Shown here piece after piece: positions 31,597-44,772 of a DNA stretch of 64,000 nt; the first letter of the stretch is position 1; each line of letters begins with the position of its first letter. The stretch is taken from NCBI RefSeq assembly GCF_000264905.1, contig NW_006763159.1, positions 180,101 to 244,100 on the forward strand, given 5' to 3'. Below the pieces are notes generated by a model, which was not told the origin of the DNA, did not search any database, and saw only the letters and a program-made list of their open reading frames with translations. The translations under genes were made by a program, and so were the position numbers. The DNA is from Stereum hirsutum FP-91666 SS1 (lineage: Eukaryota > Basidiomycota > Agaricomycetes > Russulales > Stereaceae).

Positions 31597-34500
31597 TTAC
31601 AGATCACTAAAATCCTCTTCCGACAACACGCGACCATGGAGGATCCTGCCCATATGCGTAGGCAAGAAACTCATCCCTTTCCGTCGTAACGCGAATAACT
31701 CCTTCAACAGCGGCACCGGACTCTCCTCGAATAGACACAACTTGCGCATCTCCCCGACCCGATTCTCCTTACGCACGAAACGGTCGTCGTTCATTGGCAT
31801 CAACACGCGCCCCGGTCCTGCACTTGGTCCCGGTTGGAGGCCTAAAATCCGACAAAGATGTACGTACGTCTCATAACTATCGAGGTAGAGCTGACCCGAC
31901 CACAACGCGAGTTGATGCCGCACGTTTTGCGAGGGAGGTTGCCATTCTTGGCCACGCAGCGAGGATGCACAGACGTAGTAAAAGGACAGATTGTCGATTG
32001 GCGACATGGACTCCATTACTCGTGGCTCGTAGAGATGCAGGCGTGTGAACTTGGTCGATCGAATGAGAGGAATGAGAAGGTTTGCCTCGTAAGGGCTCAA
32101 GGCCACAAATTCGATTGTTGGCTTCTTTCCGCGACGACCCTTGCCTTTCGCCCCATGGCCAAACGAGAGGATCCAGTTGAGTGGACGTTGGTATTCGGAG
32201 AGCATAGGAGTCTGCTGCCTGGACTCTCTCGTAGTCACGATGAAGTCTTGAGTTGCCCAGAGCTGTGGTGACCATGCGCCCATCGTTACGGATGTCGTGG
32301 TTGATCGCACGGTTGACATGATGGGGAGGAATGCTTGAGAATTCGTAGGCATAGTCCCTGTTTGGACGAGCAGTCGAACGTCGTCAATCAGGAAATGTGT
32401 CGCAGGTTGCAGCCCTCCTGGCCTTTCCACCAGTTGTTCCCTCTCTATTTCCTGGACCATCTCTACTTCTCTTTCATGCTCACGTTCTTCATCTGCATGG
32501 TTGGTTCTGGCCGGAACTACGGAGAGAAGCTGTAGTCTCTCCGACAGAGCAGGGAAATCGGATATGTCGTGATGCTTGGTGGAGGTCGTTGCATCTTGCC
32601 CATAGAGTTCCTCTAGCGCTCGTGCCTCAGGCTGTGCCCAACTTGATCGTAGGTGATTGAGATCGCCCTCCTGTGTGAGGTACATTGATTCTGCGCGCTT
32701 TCGATCGTAGTGGTCCATTCCCTGTCGTGCCCAATGAGGCATATGATGAAGAATGTCTTCACAGGTCTCGAGTATTGCCCATCGGAGGACGTCGATGATC
32801 TTGACCGGTTGGGATTGATGAAGTCCGCTGACCTCTCTGATGCGTCTGTCGACCTCCGGAGGAGCGCAAAACATGACCGATTGTCCATGACCGAGCTTAC
32901 GCATTCTCATACACCCTATAGCAATCTTCAGAGGTATTCGGGGAATCGATGCACAAGAGACTTTACCTTGCACTAATCGGTCTTTGGTCACTTTGGGGCC
33001 TAAGGTTGTCGCTGCACGGAAATGGGATGGTAGTTTCAGGTCCGTTCCTCTTGTATGAGCGTCGTCGAGATATACGAGACACAAGTGCAGCTGCTGTGAA
33101 AATGGCGAAGAGAGCAATGACTCGACTGTTCCGTCTTGACTAAGTACTGCCAACTGGTCTGAATCGTCAAAGAAGACTCCTGCAGCGATGTCAGGTCTCA
33201 AAGTGAGCCATTGCCGAATGAGCTGCTCGTTCCTGAGCTCCAACATCTAGGTAAACAGTGAGCTTACATCCTCCGTGGGAGTAGATTGTCTATATACCTG
33301 TGCGCCAATATCGAGCAGAACCCTGACCTCCGGCTGTTCACGTACAAGAACCTCCAAGAAAGCAGATGCGGCCAGCGGTTGACGATTCTCGTCACTAATA
33401 CAGATGTAGTGCTCGTTCTCGTGTCGTAGAACATAGGAAAGGACCTGCGCATTCGTCCCGACCTGTTCCACAGGGTCTCTCTGGGTGATGGACGTGGGCA
33501 GGAGGTAGCTACTATCGCTTGTTCCGCTGAAGCCGGTGGTGACATGGACTTTTTCCTCTGCGAGATCCCAGGCTGAAACACCAAGCTTGTGCGAATATTC
33601 CTTCCCTTGTTTGGGAAAGACAACCTGTCCGAATGTCAGTGACGTGAACCTTTCTACAAAGCGTGTTTATTGGCGCTCACCTTGTTCAAGAAGAAATTAA
33701 TTGTCGCTTGATTTCTTTCAAAGAGAGGAACGATAGAATCCCTGAACCGCCGCATATCCTGTGAATTGACAGCCTTGTGATGCCGAAATTCGACTGGAGT
33801 TCTGTTATATCCTCTCTGTCGAACCCACTTCGCATATTCTGCAGCTGGGTTGTCGAGTGCAAGCAGGAGCTCAATGGACTCCGAAAGCTGTTCCTGGCTT
33901 AGACCCCCATGATAATAGCTCAAGCAAGTCAACCCCAATGCTACGTCCGGGTGGCCAAACTCGGCCCTCTGGCTTGGTACGTCCTATAATTTCAGGTTAA
34001 TACTTTGTTCCATATTGCAGATGACAACGATAATATCTAAACGGACCTTTGCCTTGTATGGTACCGCCATAATTGAACGACTGTAGTCGGGACCATAATC
34101 AACTCTCCAACGTAGCCGCAATATATGCTCGAGGATTCCATGAGCCAGTAAACCGCGCAAGAGTAAGAGTCCTTTCCAGGATACCGAGCCGCCGAACTGT
34201 TGCTGGATGACAGTCCATTCCGTTTCAGATAGGTCAAATATTGTGAGGAATCGAAACGCAGCAGAGCGAATACTTGGGTTGGTGCTCATCCCTGGAAGAA
34301 TGATGTTGTCGAGTAATCCATCCAATGCGTCATTCGCGATACATGTGGCGCAAGCCTCGAATGCTGATCTACCGGTGATTCTGGTTGAAGGAAAAGATCC
34401 TTCGACAGTCGATGACAGTTGGACTTCATTTGGGAATCGGGAATGGAGGGCCTTCGAACATCTTCGGACTCGCTCAAACACTTGTGCAATTGTAATCCAG

Positions 34501-37500
34501 CGATCGGGGCTATCATCAAGTGGTTGTTGCTGGCCAGATGTGTAGATGAGTTGGTATCGGACGTGAAGGAGCTCGTCACTCTCGTCCAACATGTCCCGAG
34601 AATGTGCTTTAAGCCATGTTTGCGTGTCTTGTAATATTTGAATAAGACCCGGAGAGGACCAAGACCGATTGAGGATTTGGTCCATGCACATCAGTCGAAA
34701 AGAGAGGATATGCTCTGGTTGAACCACGAGGACTCCTTGAGTGCATGCGCATTGCTGTAGTAGATCACGAATAAGTGTTGCATTGCGTTCCGAAAGAGGG
34801 GTGCGTCTTGAGAATGGCAAGTAAAAAATGCGACGATTGGCAAGCCCGGACATCCGACCAACCATGGTTTGAAACATCTGTCCTGCGAGAGATTTCAACA
34901 CAACCACGCGGACAAGTTTCTTGGAATCTGCGAGGGTTGTGGCTGCAAGCGGGACTATCACGGATGACTTCCCTTCACCCATGTTGAATTGTAGAACCGT
35001 GCTGGATTTGGATGACGGAGATATCATCTCGCGGGAAATTCGCATTTGAACTGGGCGAGCCACAAAGCTGCCGTCCAACTGTTACACGAATGGTCAAATA
35101 ATTATGAATATTGATCGATTTCTTTAATAAGATTCAGACGTACCTGTATCAACAACCAGTCGGGATCAGAATTGACGTTGTCTTCCTGAACAAAGCAACA
35201 GTTCTCTAATTCCATGGACAAACCCTCGGGATTTGGCTCCTGAGCAAGGGCCAGTAGTCGACATGAGTGCTGGTAATATATGACAGATCGTGCTAGGTAG
35301 GATAAAAGCTCGCTCCATTTCGGATCGAGGGTGCACTCTGACGTGGTGGCCAAGCAACGTAATATGATGCCTGGATGCAGACGTGGCCAGAATCCTGCCG
35401 TGCAAAGTATTCTCTCCGTTGTAGAAGTAGGAGACAGCCGCAGTACTATCTCTTTAGAGAGTTCTCTCACAGTGTTAAAGCACTCGTCGTGTATATAATG
35501 AAAGAATTTTTTCAATGGCTCATTAATGCCATTGATGCGACGGACAGGGTGTTGTAGGTTCCTCAATGCCTGTCTGCTGCTCTCTAAACGCTCTCCATAG
35601 AGCCGAAAAATTGGCTGCCTTTCATTGTCTATAAACTCTGACCCGAGTGTCTTCACGGAGGTTGTCTCGTCAGTATTACCAGGATGCTCAGCAGGAGACA
35701 AACTCCATATTCGAGAGAGCGTCGATTTGTAGACAGATGAATAGACCTTCGTGGCGGAACAATGGCGAGAGAATAGTGTGCTCCATGAGATACCTTTAGC
35801 GGAATGTCCATGATAAATTCCTGTGCGCGAACTGTAAAGAAATCGACAAGGGCCAGTTATGGAAGTGGTCGGGATGTAGAGACCACGAAGAGCATCATCG
35901 ATTTTGAAACAATAGCTGCGGAGTTCTAGATTGTGTGACACACTCTCAAAGAAATCACGGAGAAGGAGCATTGTTTCAGATGTGGAAAGCCATTCTGCGT
36001 CTTCAAAAGAGAACGGAGATGAAGGTTCGGTACATGCCATTGTTCCAGTAAATCCTCAATCGCCATGTCAGCACGGAGGCGTCGCTGGTTGTCATAATAC
36101 TCCTGCTGTGCACGTCGAATCACCTTCTTCTTCTTGATACCGGATTGTACTTCAACGTTCTTCGCAGGGCTATGCTCAAAAGTATTAAATTTCGAAAGAA
36201 TCAGCGTACGAAGCTGATCATGAGTTGGTTCGAAGCCTCTCTTTAGGTTGTACTTTTCGTGGTATGGAGGATGTATGCGACGAAATATGGGCGCAGAAGC
36301 AAAGGCAAGCAGCGCAGGAATCAGCTTGCGATTGTCTTCAGACGAAAAAGCCATGGCCGAGAGTGAGAACAAAAGGTGGCACTTGATTGACTGAACACTG
36401 GTGGAATTCCGGAGGCTATTGTAGAGGCCTATCCACAAGGATTCGAGGGCTGGGTTTATCCACACTGCAGTGTAAGTTAATGAAATAGGGCGCCCAGAAC
36501 CAGACATAGCATGGCACCGTTCGAAAAATGGAAGTATTCCACTATACTCGGCATCTTGGTATGATCCCTCGGAATAAAGCTGAATCTGCCTTGCTGCCGT
36601 GACAGCAGCAATGAAGTCCTCGGATGGGCTAGGATAGTCTCGAGAGACATATTGCACGTCATCTATTTCGTTCAATGAGAACTCTTTCAGGAGTGCTCGA
36701 CGTGACGCACGCTGCTCAAGGAAAACAGATTCTTGAGTGATTGCATATGTGTTGCCACTTTCGAACCACCCGGCACCAGCGGAATACTCAGGAAATAGAC
36801 TATGCAGAGATCGTGCAAAATCGAGGATGCCTTGAGAGGTAGAACGAAATGAAGTGTGTTGAGACAAGAAAGGGATATCTGACGACCAATGAACGCTCTG
36901 CATGACACGCATCCCAGTGGGATAAAAGGACCTAGACGGAGTGAGTGATCGGATTTTGAGTAGTAAATCAATATCCAACCGCCGGAGCTGCTGGAAAGAT
37001 AAGCAGGCAGCGGATTTCAGTTCATTGAGAGCACATTCAGTGCCGGTCTGACCAGTCAGCGGGTCTGGGAGCGGGTGAGCATGGAGATAGACTTTGTAAA
37101 GTCGGCTAGTCAATTCAACATTGCCCACAAGGCAGCCAATCTCTGAGTCAATTCGGTACTCGTACCAACGAACTCGTCTCTCGAAGGTGGTACAGGTGTC
37201 AATCTCGACGCTGACGTGGTTTCCGTTGGGAGTCAAGCTCGTCTTGATGTCACCATGAGGTATCAGTACGCGTCGCGATCGTGGCAACAAAGCGGCATAT
37301 GGGTCTTTCTCCCGAAGAATAAGCTGGTTTCGAAGCCCAATCAGTGTGCCCAAAGACTGATTGCTATCAACAATCATGCCGGGCAGATTCAATGACTCGA
37401 AGTCACCATCGCTACTCAATGCAAATGACAGTCGAAGCCTTGGGAGATCTACCACTATTCCAGATTCCTGATGATCGTGATCTGGTCGGAAGGTAATATT

Positions 37501-40500
37501 GATGAACTTGGAGTTCTCGAGGCGTGAAAATATCTCCGCGATTGTGCTGAATGTCTGTGTGTTGGCATCGACGAGGTATGCCCGCAAAGACCCAGTGGTC
37601 AAGATCATCGTCGACCGGCATTGAGAAAATTCCAGACGCCAAATTGCCGACGTCGAATCCCAGATACTGGCTAAGGGACGGAACTCGACCACTCCGGTTG
37701 ACAGGTGAAGCCAATGCACATATTCCGACACAAGAAGTGTCGGAAAATCACCGTAGAATATGCTGTGAGGCAGGATGGCAAATATATCGCCTGTGATTGA
37801 CTGCGCATGAATCTTGAGCACACCAGTCGGTGTATGGATGGAGAAAAATATCTGGAAAAGAGTGAGATTAAGAATTGGTATATATACATATGTAGCATTG
37901 TGTCCGCACCTGATAGCCATGAGTGTAATGCCGTGTTGAGAACTGCATCCCTGCCGTACTTGTCGGAATGATGTCTAACACCCTCTGTAAGATGAAGGTC
38001 CATGTCAGTATACAGCTATTCAAAACAACGGGTGTAATCCATCTTACCGATCCAAATAGTCGAATATAATCAGGATGTGATGTGATCTCTTTCGGGAGTC
38101 TTCCAAGGGGCCGTCCATTCATAAGGAAAACTCCCGTAATCAAATTGAATTTGACATCAGGGAAGGAATGAGAGTCTGAACTGATTGTCCTCAGTCCAAA
38201 CCAGCGGGAGTTTGGATACAGTAGCTGGTGCCATTGCCCGAGTCCAGGTCGATATGCAGACCAGATGGATTTCAGAGTCATATCAAGGCCTCTGGAGTCA
38301 TTGCGGATAAGACGGGTTATGAATGGTTCGAGACTATGCGCCAAGCGGTGATCAAGCCTAAGCATCCTTCCGAGCTCGGGTGAGCTCTGATCAAAGCCAT
38401 ATGTAAGGTGCATGTTGAGTTCAACAGAGCAAATCAGGATAGCAGAAATATCCTCTGGAGAGGATAATATGTGAAGAAAATCGCGCTGTGGATCGACGTC
38501 GAATGTAGCCCTGCATGTCATTGAGATTTCGCATAGTCGAATGCGAAGCTCTTGTACCTCATGGTCGTCCACTGTTGAGTGAAGTCTACTACCAAGTTCA
38601 TGTAGCCACTGTAAGGTCATGCTCCGTGCTACACGAAGAGCAACATACACTGCTCTACAGACAGTGTCATCTCTATTGGAAGCCAAAAGCCTGCAGAGAA
38701 GAAATACTGTGCGCGAATGTCAGCGGAAAGCATGCAGCCAACACGGAGACGTACGTACCAGCGGTTCGAATCGTGTGTATCTCACTCCAACCAACCTTGG
38801 CGTGCTCCATCAAATGTCTGATTTCTTGGACAAGAAGTGATCCGAAGGCAGGCACAGCAAGCTCCGCATGCCAGCTTCTCTCACAGGCATCCTCAGAAAG
38901 TGGACCCAGCTGACATGCAGCTTGCATGAGTAAAATATGGACCTCCATTCGGTGGAAGGAGAGATTCTGTGTGCGAATCTCCCGCACAATGTTGAGCCAT
39001 TGCAATAGCGGTCCACTCCGTAGACCAAGGAATGATATGTACTCGTGGATATTGAGATCAATGGGACAGTCATCTTGACTAGAGATGATCTGGTTCGCGG
39101 TATGGTCCGTTCCAGCGACCGCGTATTGAAGAGTGCGATAAGGACCAGTGTATGGGAGAAGCAATGTACAAAAGCAGGAAACATCAAAATCCGTGAAGGG
39201 TGCACAGGCCCACTCCTTGCCTGTCATGTCATAAAGGCGGAAACGCAAGCCATTTTTGACACAAACCTTGGACTCGTCCGCGGGAAGTGTGCAAGTCTTG
39301 TAATGAGCCTGCAGGAAGGATTTTGTCTCGGATGCCAAAGTCAAGCGGAAGGCAGAGTTGGAGGGAGGGATCGGAGCCTGATGTTTCTGAAGAGCACTAT
39401 ATTGCTGCAGTGTCAGATAAACGACCGCAGCTGACTGTGGAACATGTACCCTGCCAAAATCGCGAATGATAGCGTAAGTCCAGTGTCTCCAGATCGCAAA
39501 GACCGTCGGACAAGACAACTCGAACACTACTCGCTTAGCGTCGGGCTCATTTTCCGGAAGCGGCCACTCATGTACACTGATACGCATCACGGTCTCAAGC
39601 TCACAGCGAAGACAGTCCATAGGTTGTTTTTTCTTGCCCGTGTGACTATGTGTCATTTCGCGAGCCCTCTGTAAGTTATCCCGTGCCACTTCATTCGCAA
39701 TTTCAAGGTCTCGATTCTTAGCCTCGCGTGCTAGCGTAGCGTCATTCACGATAGAGGCTTTTAGGTTCTGATGTAGGCTTGATTGGTCAAAGAAACGAAC
39801 AGGAAACGCATCTTCTGACATTTGATCAGAGAAAATCGACATAAACCCTTTGGCATTTCTGTGGCGAGCCCGCAGATATCGTTCAATATGGCCAGCCCGT
39901 TCAATCAAGGCTGCCTGCCGGAGAAGAATTGGGTTCAGAGCGTCGGCAGGGATCTCGGGCGAGTATTCGGCAAGTAAAGGGATATTCTCGAGGGATTGCT
40001 TGTCGATTGCAACCCATAAGTCCATTATAGTCAGAAACATGATAGATAGGTCTTCGGGTTTAGAATGATATAGCCCCGCTGCATGGTAGGCATATATCGC
40101 AAGACAGCTGCTCAGTGTTTCGCAGGTAGCGACAGGATCGTGAGACGACAAGGACCAAGCGTCCAATTTGGTTTGTACGAGTTGCTCGAAGTCTAATAAT
40201 GCTAGAACACAATCGTTTGCGATAGCTTCCTGGAGTGCACTTGGAGTGAATGACTGTCCCCCAGGGATGTCATGAAGACGTGGAGCTTCAGTTGGATGGA
40301 AGACGAATGGTATACCGTCCTGGGCACCATTACGCGAAAGCACATCCGTGAGGTAGCGGCGAGAATTAAGCAGCGAGATGTTCGTGTCGGCAGAAAAGCG
40401 CGGCCAAGGTATAGGTGATGAGAGAAGGTTATTGTGTTTTCCCTGTTCAGTTCGCCACCGAGCTCTCATGAGTTCTTCAAGGGCATCTACAACATTCTCG

Positions 40501-41489
40501 ACCCCTTGTAACAAAGTATCTGGCGCAGAAGAGCCTAGTTTGTGCACCCGATATGCCACCTTAGCTCTGGCGGAGAATAGTAGGGCGGTGGTAAGACCGT
40601 CGCGATAGAACAACCATAACAGCTTGGTCTGTAACGAGATCATGAATTCTTTATATAGATTGGCCACAGGGACCGACGTCTGCAAGGCAACACGAATAAC
40701 GAGCCACAGGGGCGACCTACGCCATGGCTTGAAGGCATTTTGCCACAGAACATCGTCTGCGATACGTTTCGTGATACGAGAGACTTCGGCTTCTTCGCCT
40801 AATCCAAGCAGAATCCCCATCAAGAGCTCAGAAATATAGCGCGGATGCGCCGTACTGCGTTCCTCGGTAACGAAAGAGCCCGCCTTCTTCGTCGTGGGAA
40901 GTGAATCTAGCTGGTCGACGTCCATTTGGACGAGAAAGGAAGCAAGATTCTTGAGAAATAACGGCTCGGTGGCCACATCGAGCGGAACATCGACGGCGGG
41001 ACCAGGGTAGGAGCGGATAAGCTTTCCCGTAGTCTTCATGACGGCCTCCGGAGGTGGAGATACCTCGAATACCTCGAAGCGGGCTACATCTTCCAGCTTT
41101 CGGATGATCAAACCCGCATTCTGAGCGCGGATGTGCATTACCAAGGTATCTAGTACGACAAACAAATCAGTCCAATGCACCAACGTCGAGCAGATGAGTT
41201 ACGCACCTCCCTGAACCATTCCCATCATATCGGCTGTAACATCATCTTGGTTAAGCGCCTCAGTGTAACGCTTGAATAGTTCAAGCATTTTGATGATCGC
41301 AGACCATCGCTCGGTGTACTCTGCGGAGACAAGCGACAAAAAATCTACGGCCGCTTCATGGACCAGAGACGCGAGCGCGATATTATGGATATCTCTGGCA
41401 TCGTCGCCTTCGTCCTCCTGCGGCAGCTTGGGTGGAAGAAAAACATGATTGAGAATATAAAGCAAGTCATCGCGGCTTGGAGTGAACAT
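31597..41489 (-). CDS. Giant DUF6606-DUF3638-DUF3645 protein, apparently frameshifted once
   Basis: Nine exons on the minus strand: 41207-41489, 38759-41149, 38048-38706, 37910-37984, 35144-37851, 34047-35078, 33681-33983, 33298-33624 and 31597-33246. The product would be about 3140 residues, normal for the family. The N-terminus is DUF6606 (LNHVFLPPKLPQEDE). DUF3638 in exon 6 carries the nucleotide-binding-like FNMGEGKSSVIVP, and DUF3645 follows (DVPSQRAEFGHPDVALGLTC, FSGTSDSSYLLP). The C-terminal exon has VFFDDSDQLAVL and VYLDDAHTRGTDLKLP. Databases often call such proteins ubiquitinyl hydrolase or P-loop proteins; the true role is unknown to me. In the fifth exon the frame shifts at about 36037, where a block expected to read QWPCTEPS lacks one base. 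With one base added the exon phases close exactly. Confidence 0.88.
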
Positions 41490-41823
41490 GGTGGTGGGGA
41501 TGTGAGGGGGTTGTCAATGCGAACGCAGACGTGTCCCCAGTTTTGCTGATGAGTATCAGGCGCTCCTGGAGGCACGGTACTGCCCCAAGCCAAAAATACA
41601 GGCAACACGCGATTCAGGTCAGGCGTTTCATAGCCATTTGTTCTACCCAGAAAGGCTAGTTCTGAGATAGGCTCCCATGAAGCGCCACAAGAACTGTGGA
41701 CATGAACAAAGCACGGAAGGAGAGCTCTTCCGAGGCACAACCTAGTTTAAAAAAAGGAGTAGATGACGCAGCTTCAGATACCATGAGGAAGGACTTCAGA
41801 TGCACCCAAGATGTGGAACACGA

Positions 41824-42208
41824 CGGGGAAACCACTATTTAGAGCCCGCTAAAGTGGAATCTAAACATTGGTCAAAATATTATATATGGATGCCAATTTA
41901 GCGCTCTCTAAAGCAAAGCTTTAGCGAGCTCTATAGTGAGTTCCATTGATTATTCTCTGAATTACCTTTAGAGGGTGCTAAAGAGATTCGGGGTTGCCAC
42001 ATAAGGCAAGCCCGAGGTGCTCGACAGCCTTTAGCGTCCTCCAAAGTCAATCTTCAGCGTTTGTACGGCATTTCTAAAGAAAATGCATAGAGTCGCCTTT
42101 GGAGGTCTCCAAAGTTTCTCTTTAGTACTTCCCAAGGCGGAGCCCATATATAATATATAGAAGTTACTTTAGAAACACCTTTAGAGCACTCTAAATAGTG
42201 GTTCCCTG
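41824..42208. repeat. TIR repeat, probable miniature transposon (385 bp)
   Basis: The two ends share AACCACTATTTAGAG in inverted orientation (41830 region and 42186-42203), with CRGGGA outside it. The inside repeats CTCTAAAG / CTTTAGAG-like words many times on both strands. No convincing target duplication could be found, so the exact borders are approximate. It lies in the upstream region of the giant gene. Confidence 0.65.
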
Positions 42209-42873
42209 GCCGTGGAAACTGAAGAGATTGTGACTGTGACAGCGTAAGGAACGAATGTGCTGGAGGAAAAGTTGGTCGCCTCAGGTCACGGTTTCGGGCG
42301 AAGAGAGGAATCAGAAACTTTGAGCGCTGAGATCCGAGAGCCGAGGTCGGCCATAAACGTATCCGAGTAGTACACAAGTGCAAGCTGAGTGAGGAAACTC
42401 GAGATGAAGCTGGGAGAAAGAAAAAATGTCAAGTTTGTCAACGAGCCGAACTTGAACGAACACGGCAACCGCCGTTCGTCGGATGCCCTGATTCGTCGCC
42501 ACTTGAAGCTTGAAGGCAGGCAACTCAGGCGCCACAACCCCTATCCTTTGCGCTCACTGCACTGAAGTTTGAACGACAACCACTTCTGTCTTCGTCGTCA
42601 ATATTCAATGCCCGCGTGGAATAATATTTGGCATTGCCACTCATCATTCAACGCATCGTACAGTATGTATAACCAGAATATCTCGTCGTATATTGATCGT
42701 GACCATGCATCAACCCTAGGTGTGCCGCACAAAGGTATCAAACCATCAGGAAGCCAACACGGGGTCTATGAGCCAAGCGGTTCAAAATCCATATCCAAAG
42801 CCATATACATACCCCATGAAGTAACCGTGTATCTCACCAACACCGCCACCCTCATGCACATATTTTCAACCAC

Positions 42874-44233
42874 TCACATAACCAAACACCCCTCCTTCTC
42901 CCTCATCTTCCTATACGGATCCTCCCCACCCGCCGTCTCACCCGGATGGATCGCACCCGGCATACTCGAACTCCCCGGATCAGCCTCCTCCTTCCCCAAC
43001 AAACTAGCCCTATCCGCCTCCTCCCTCGCTTTCGGAGAACTCGTCCTCTCCAGCTCCTCGCCGTCCATCTCCTCGACGCCTATCTTCCCACTCCCGGACT
43101 GTTCGGCCGCGCGGTGTCGGGCGGCGTCATCGAGGACTTCGGCTTCGACTTCGGCTTCGATGTCGTCGGGGAGTGCGTCTATGATTTTGGAGAGACCGAG
43201 GGAGGCAAGGCGGAGGAGGGCGTCGGAGTAGGGGATTCCTTTTGATTTGGCGAATCTGGAGACGCCGGTTACGACTATTGGGTTCTGTAGATATGGAGGG
43301 AATTAGCGGTGAAGGTGGGGAGAGCAGGGAGATCAGACGAGGGCAGAGCGTCAGTGTTGGTCACTTTTGTATTCGAGAGCTATGGCAGAGAAGGAGGCAG
43401 CTCGGCGAGTCAGCGTACCTTGAGACCTTTGTCAACGAGAATAACGACGTCTTTTCCGTGCTTCTTCACGATCTTCTTGATCCCGGGCGAACTTGTGGTA
43501 AGCTCGGCCTGTGCACGGTCAAAAGATGACGATACGGCAACGATCGCATGTTCACTGGATACATCAAAACAGGTTACTAATAGCTTCATTTCACGATTGA
43601 CTGGTGGATGTCACGGAGAGATAGGCGTACCCAGCAGCACGGATGACCTGCGCAGCCTTACGAGCCTGCTCTTCGAAGGCAGCATTGGAGCCTGGTGTAC
43701 TCGTTCCGTCTTTACCAGCCTTGGTGGGTGTCGAGGTACCGTCGGAAGTCCCGTCCAACTTCTTTGCCTTACTCGCGAGCTTCGTCCCCGCACCAGCAAA
43801 ATGTCTATCTAGAACAACGATCACATCGTCCCTAACCATGTCGAATCAAAGCGTTAGAGACTTGCCCCTATCCCACCAAGCACAAAGTGACGAATGAAGA
43901 AAACATGTACTTCGACGCCCCAATCATTTCCAATACCTCCTCTCCACTAGCTAACAGCTTCCTCGCACCGCCTTTAAACGTCGTCCCCACCTTCACGCCA
44001 GGGATCAACGCCTCGCCCATCAACCACACAGGCGTCATCCCGATCCATGTCTGTGCGTAGGCTGAGAACGCCCGTTTGCCTGTGCCTGACCTATTTACTT
44101 TGGGACGGTCGGCTTCCGGTGAGAGTTTCGATGATTTGGACGAGGACTGGGATTTGGAGTCGAATGGATCGTTGGTGTTGGAAGAGCCAGAGTAGGATGG
44201 TGGTCGCGATGGTGATTTCTTGTCGGAAGACAT
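42874..44233 (-). CDS. Conserved-looking protein of unknown function
   Basis: Four exons: 43911-44233, 43631-43831, 43419-43554 and 42874-43284. Phases agree and give 356 residues. The N-terminus is Ser/Lys-rich and disordered (residues 1-55). A more ordered region follows (AYAQTWIGMTPVWLMGEAL, GARKLLASGEEVLEMIGASK, DDVIVVLDRHFAGAGTKLAS). It continues through HAIVAVSSSFDRAQAEL and GKDVVILVDKGLKNPIVV. The C-terminus is acidic, with scattered Ser and Gly, and ends CLVM. No domain recognised. The coherent splicing and gene-like codon use over four exons support a real gene. An in-frame ATG at 44248 is an alternative start. Confidence 0.65.
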
Positions 44234-44772
44234 ATCGTAAAAGTCCAATAACGGATTGTTCTATGTTTCGGGACGAGCTAGAGATCAAGGTGGTAGGAAG
44301 GGGGAAAGTGGGCGACGAGAGGGATGGAAGTTGGGTCTTAAGTTATAGGAACGAGTGTGGCGCTGTGCTTTGAAGTGGCTGTTGTCTTCCGCCGAAGCCT
44401 GACGTCATTTCAACCAACCCCACAACGACGCATTGACGACGCAAGAAGGAAAGCTGCTTTACGCCACACGGTGGCACTACGCTAAACATAACCAAACGTC
44501 AACTCCTTAAAGATCGAGATTGATACTAAAGCATCTATATGTTTTGGTATGGAAGCAGTATCAAGGTCAACTGCCACATCATACTCTTCCCGGTCATAGG
44601 GGTCCGAGTCGAGCACAACTCACGGAGTTGTAGAGATCAATACATAACTGCACCGTGAACTTGAAGCTCTACTTGTAGTCTTGTACGACTGTAATAAGTC
44701 AGGACGGTGTATTTTGTGTAACTACGCGTCGCGTGGCAAACGTAGCAGCCAATAGAACCCCAATGAACCCGC

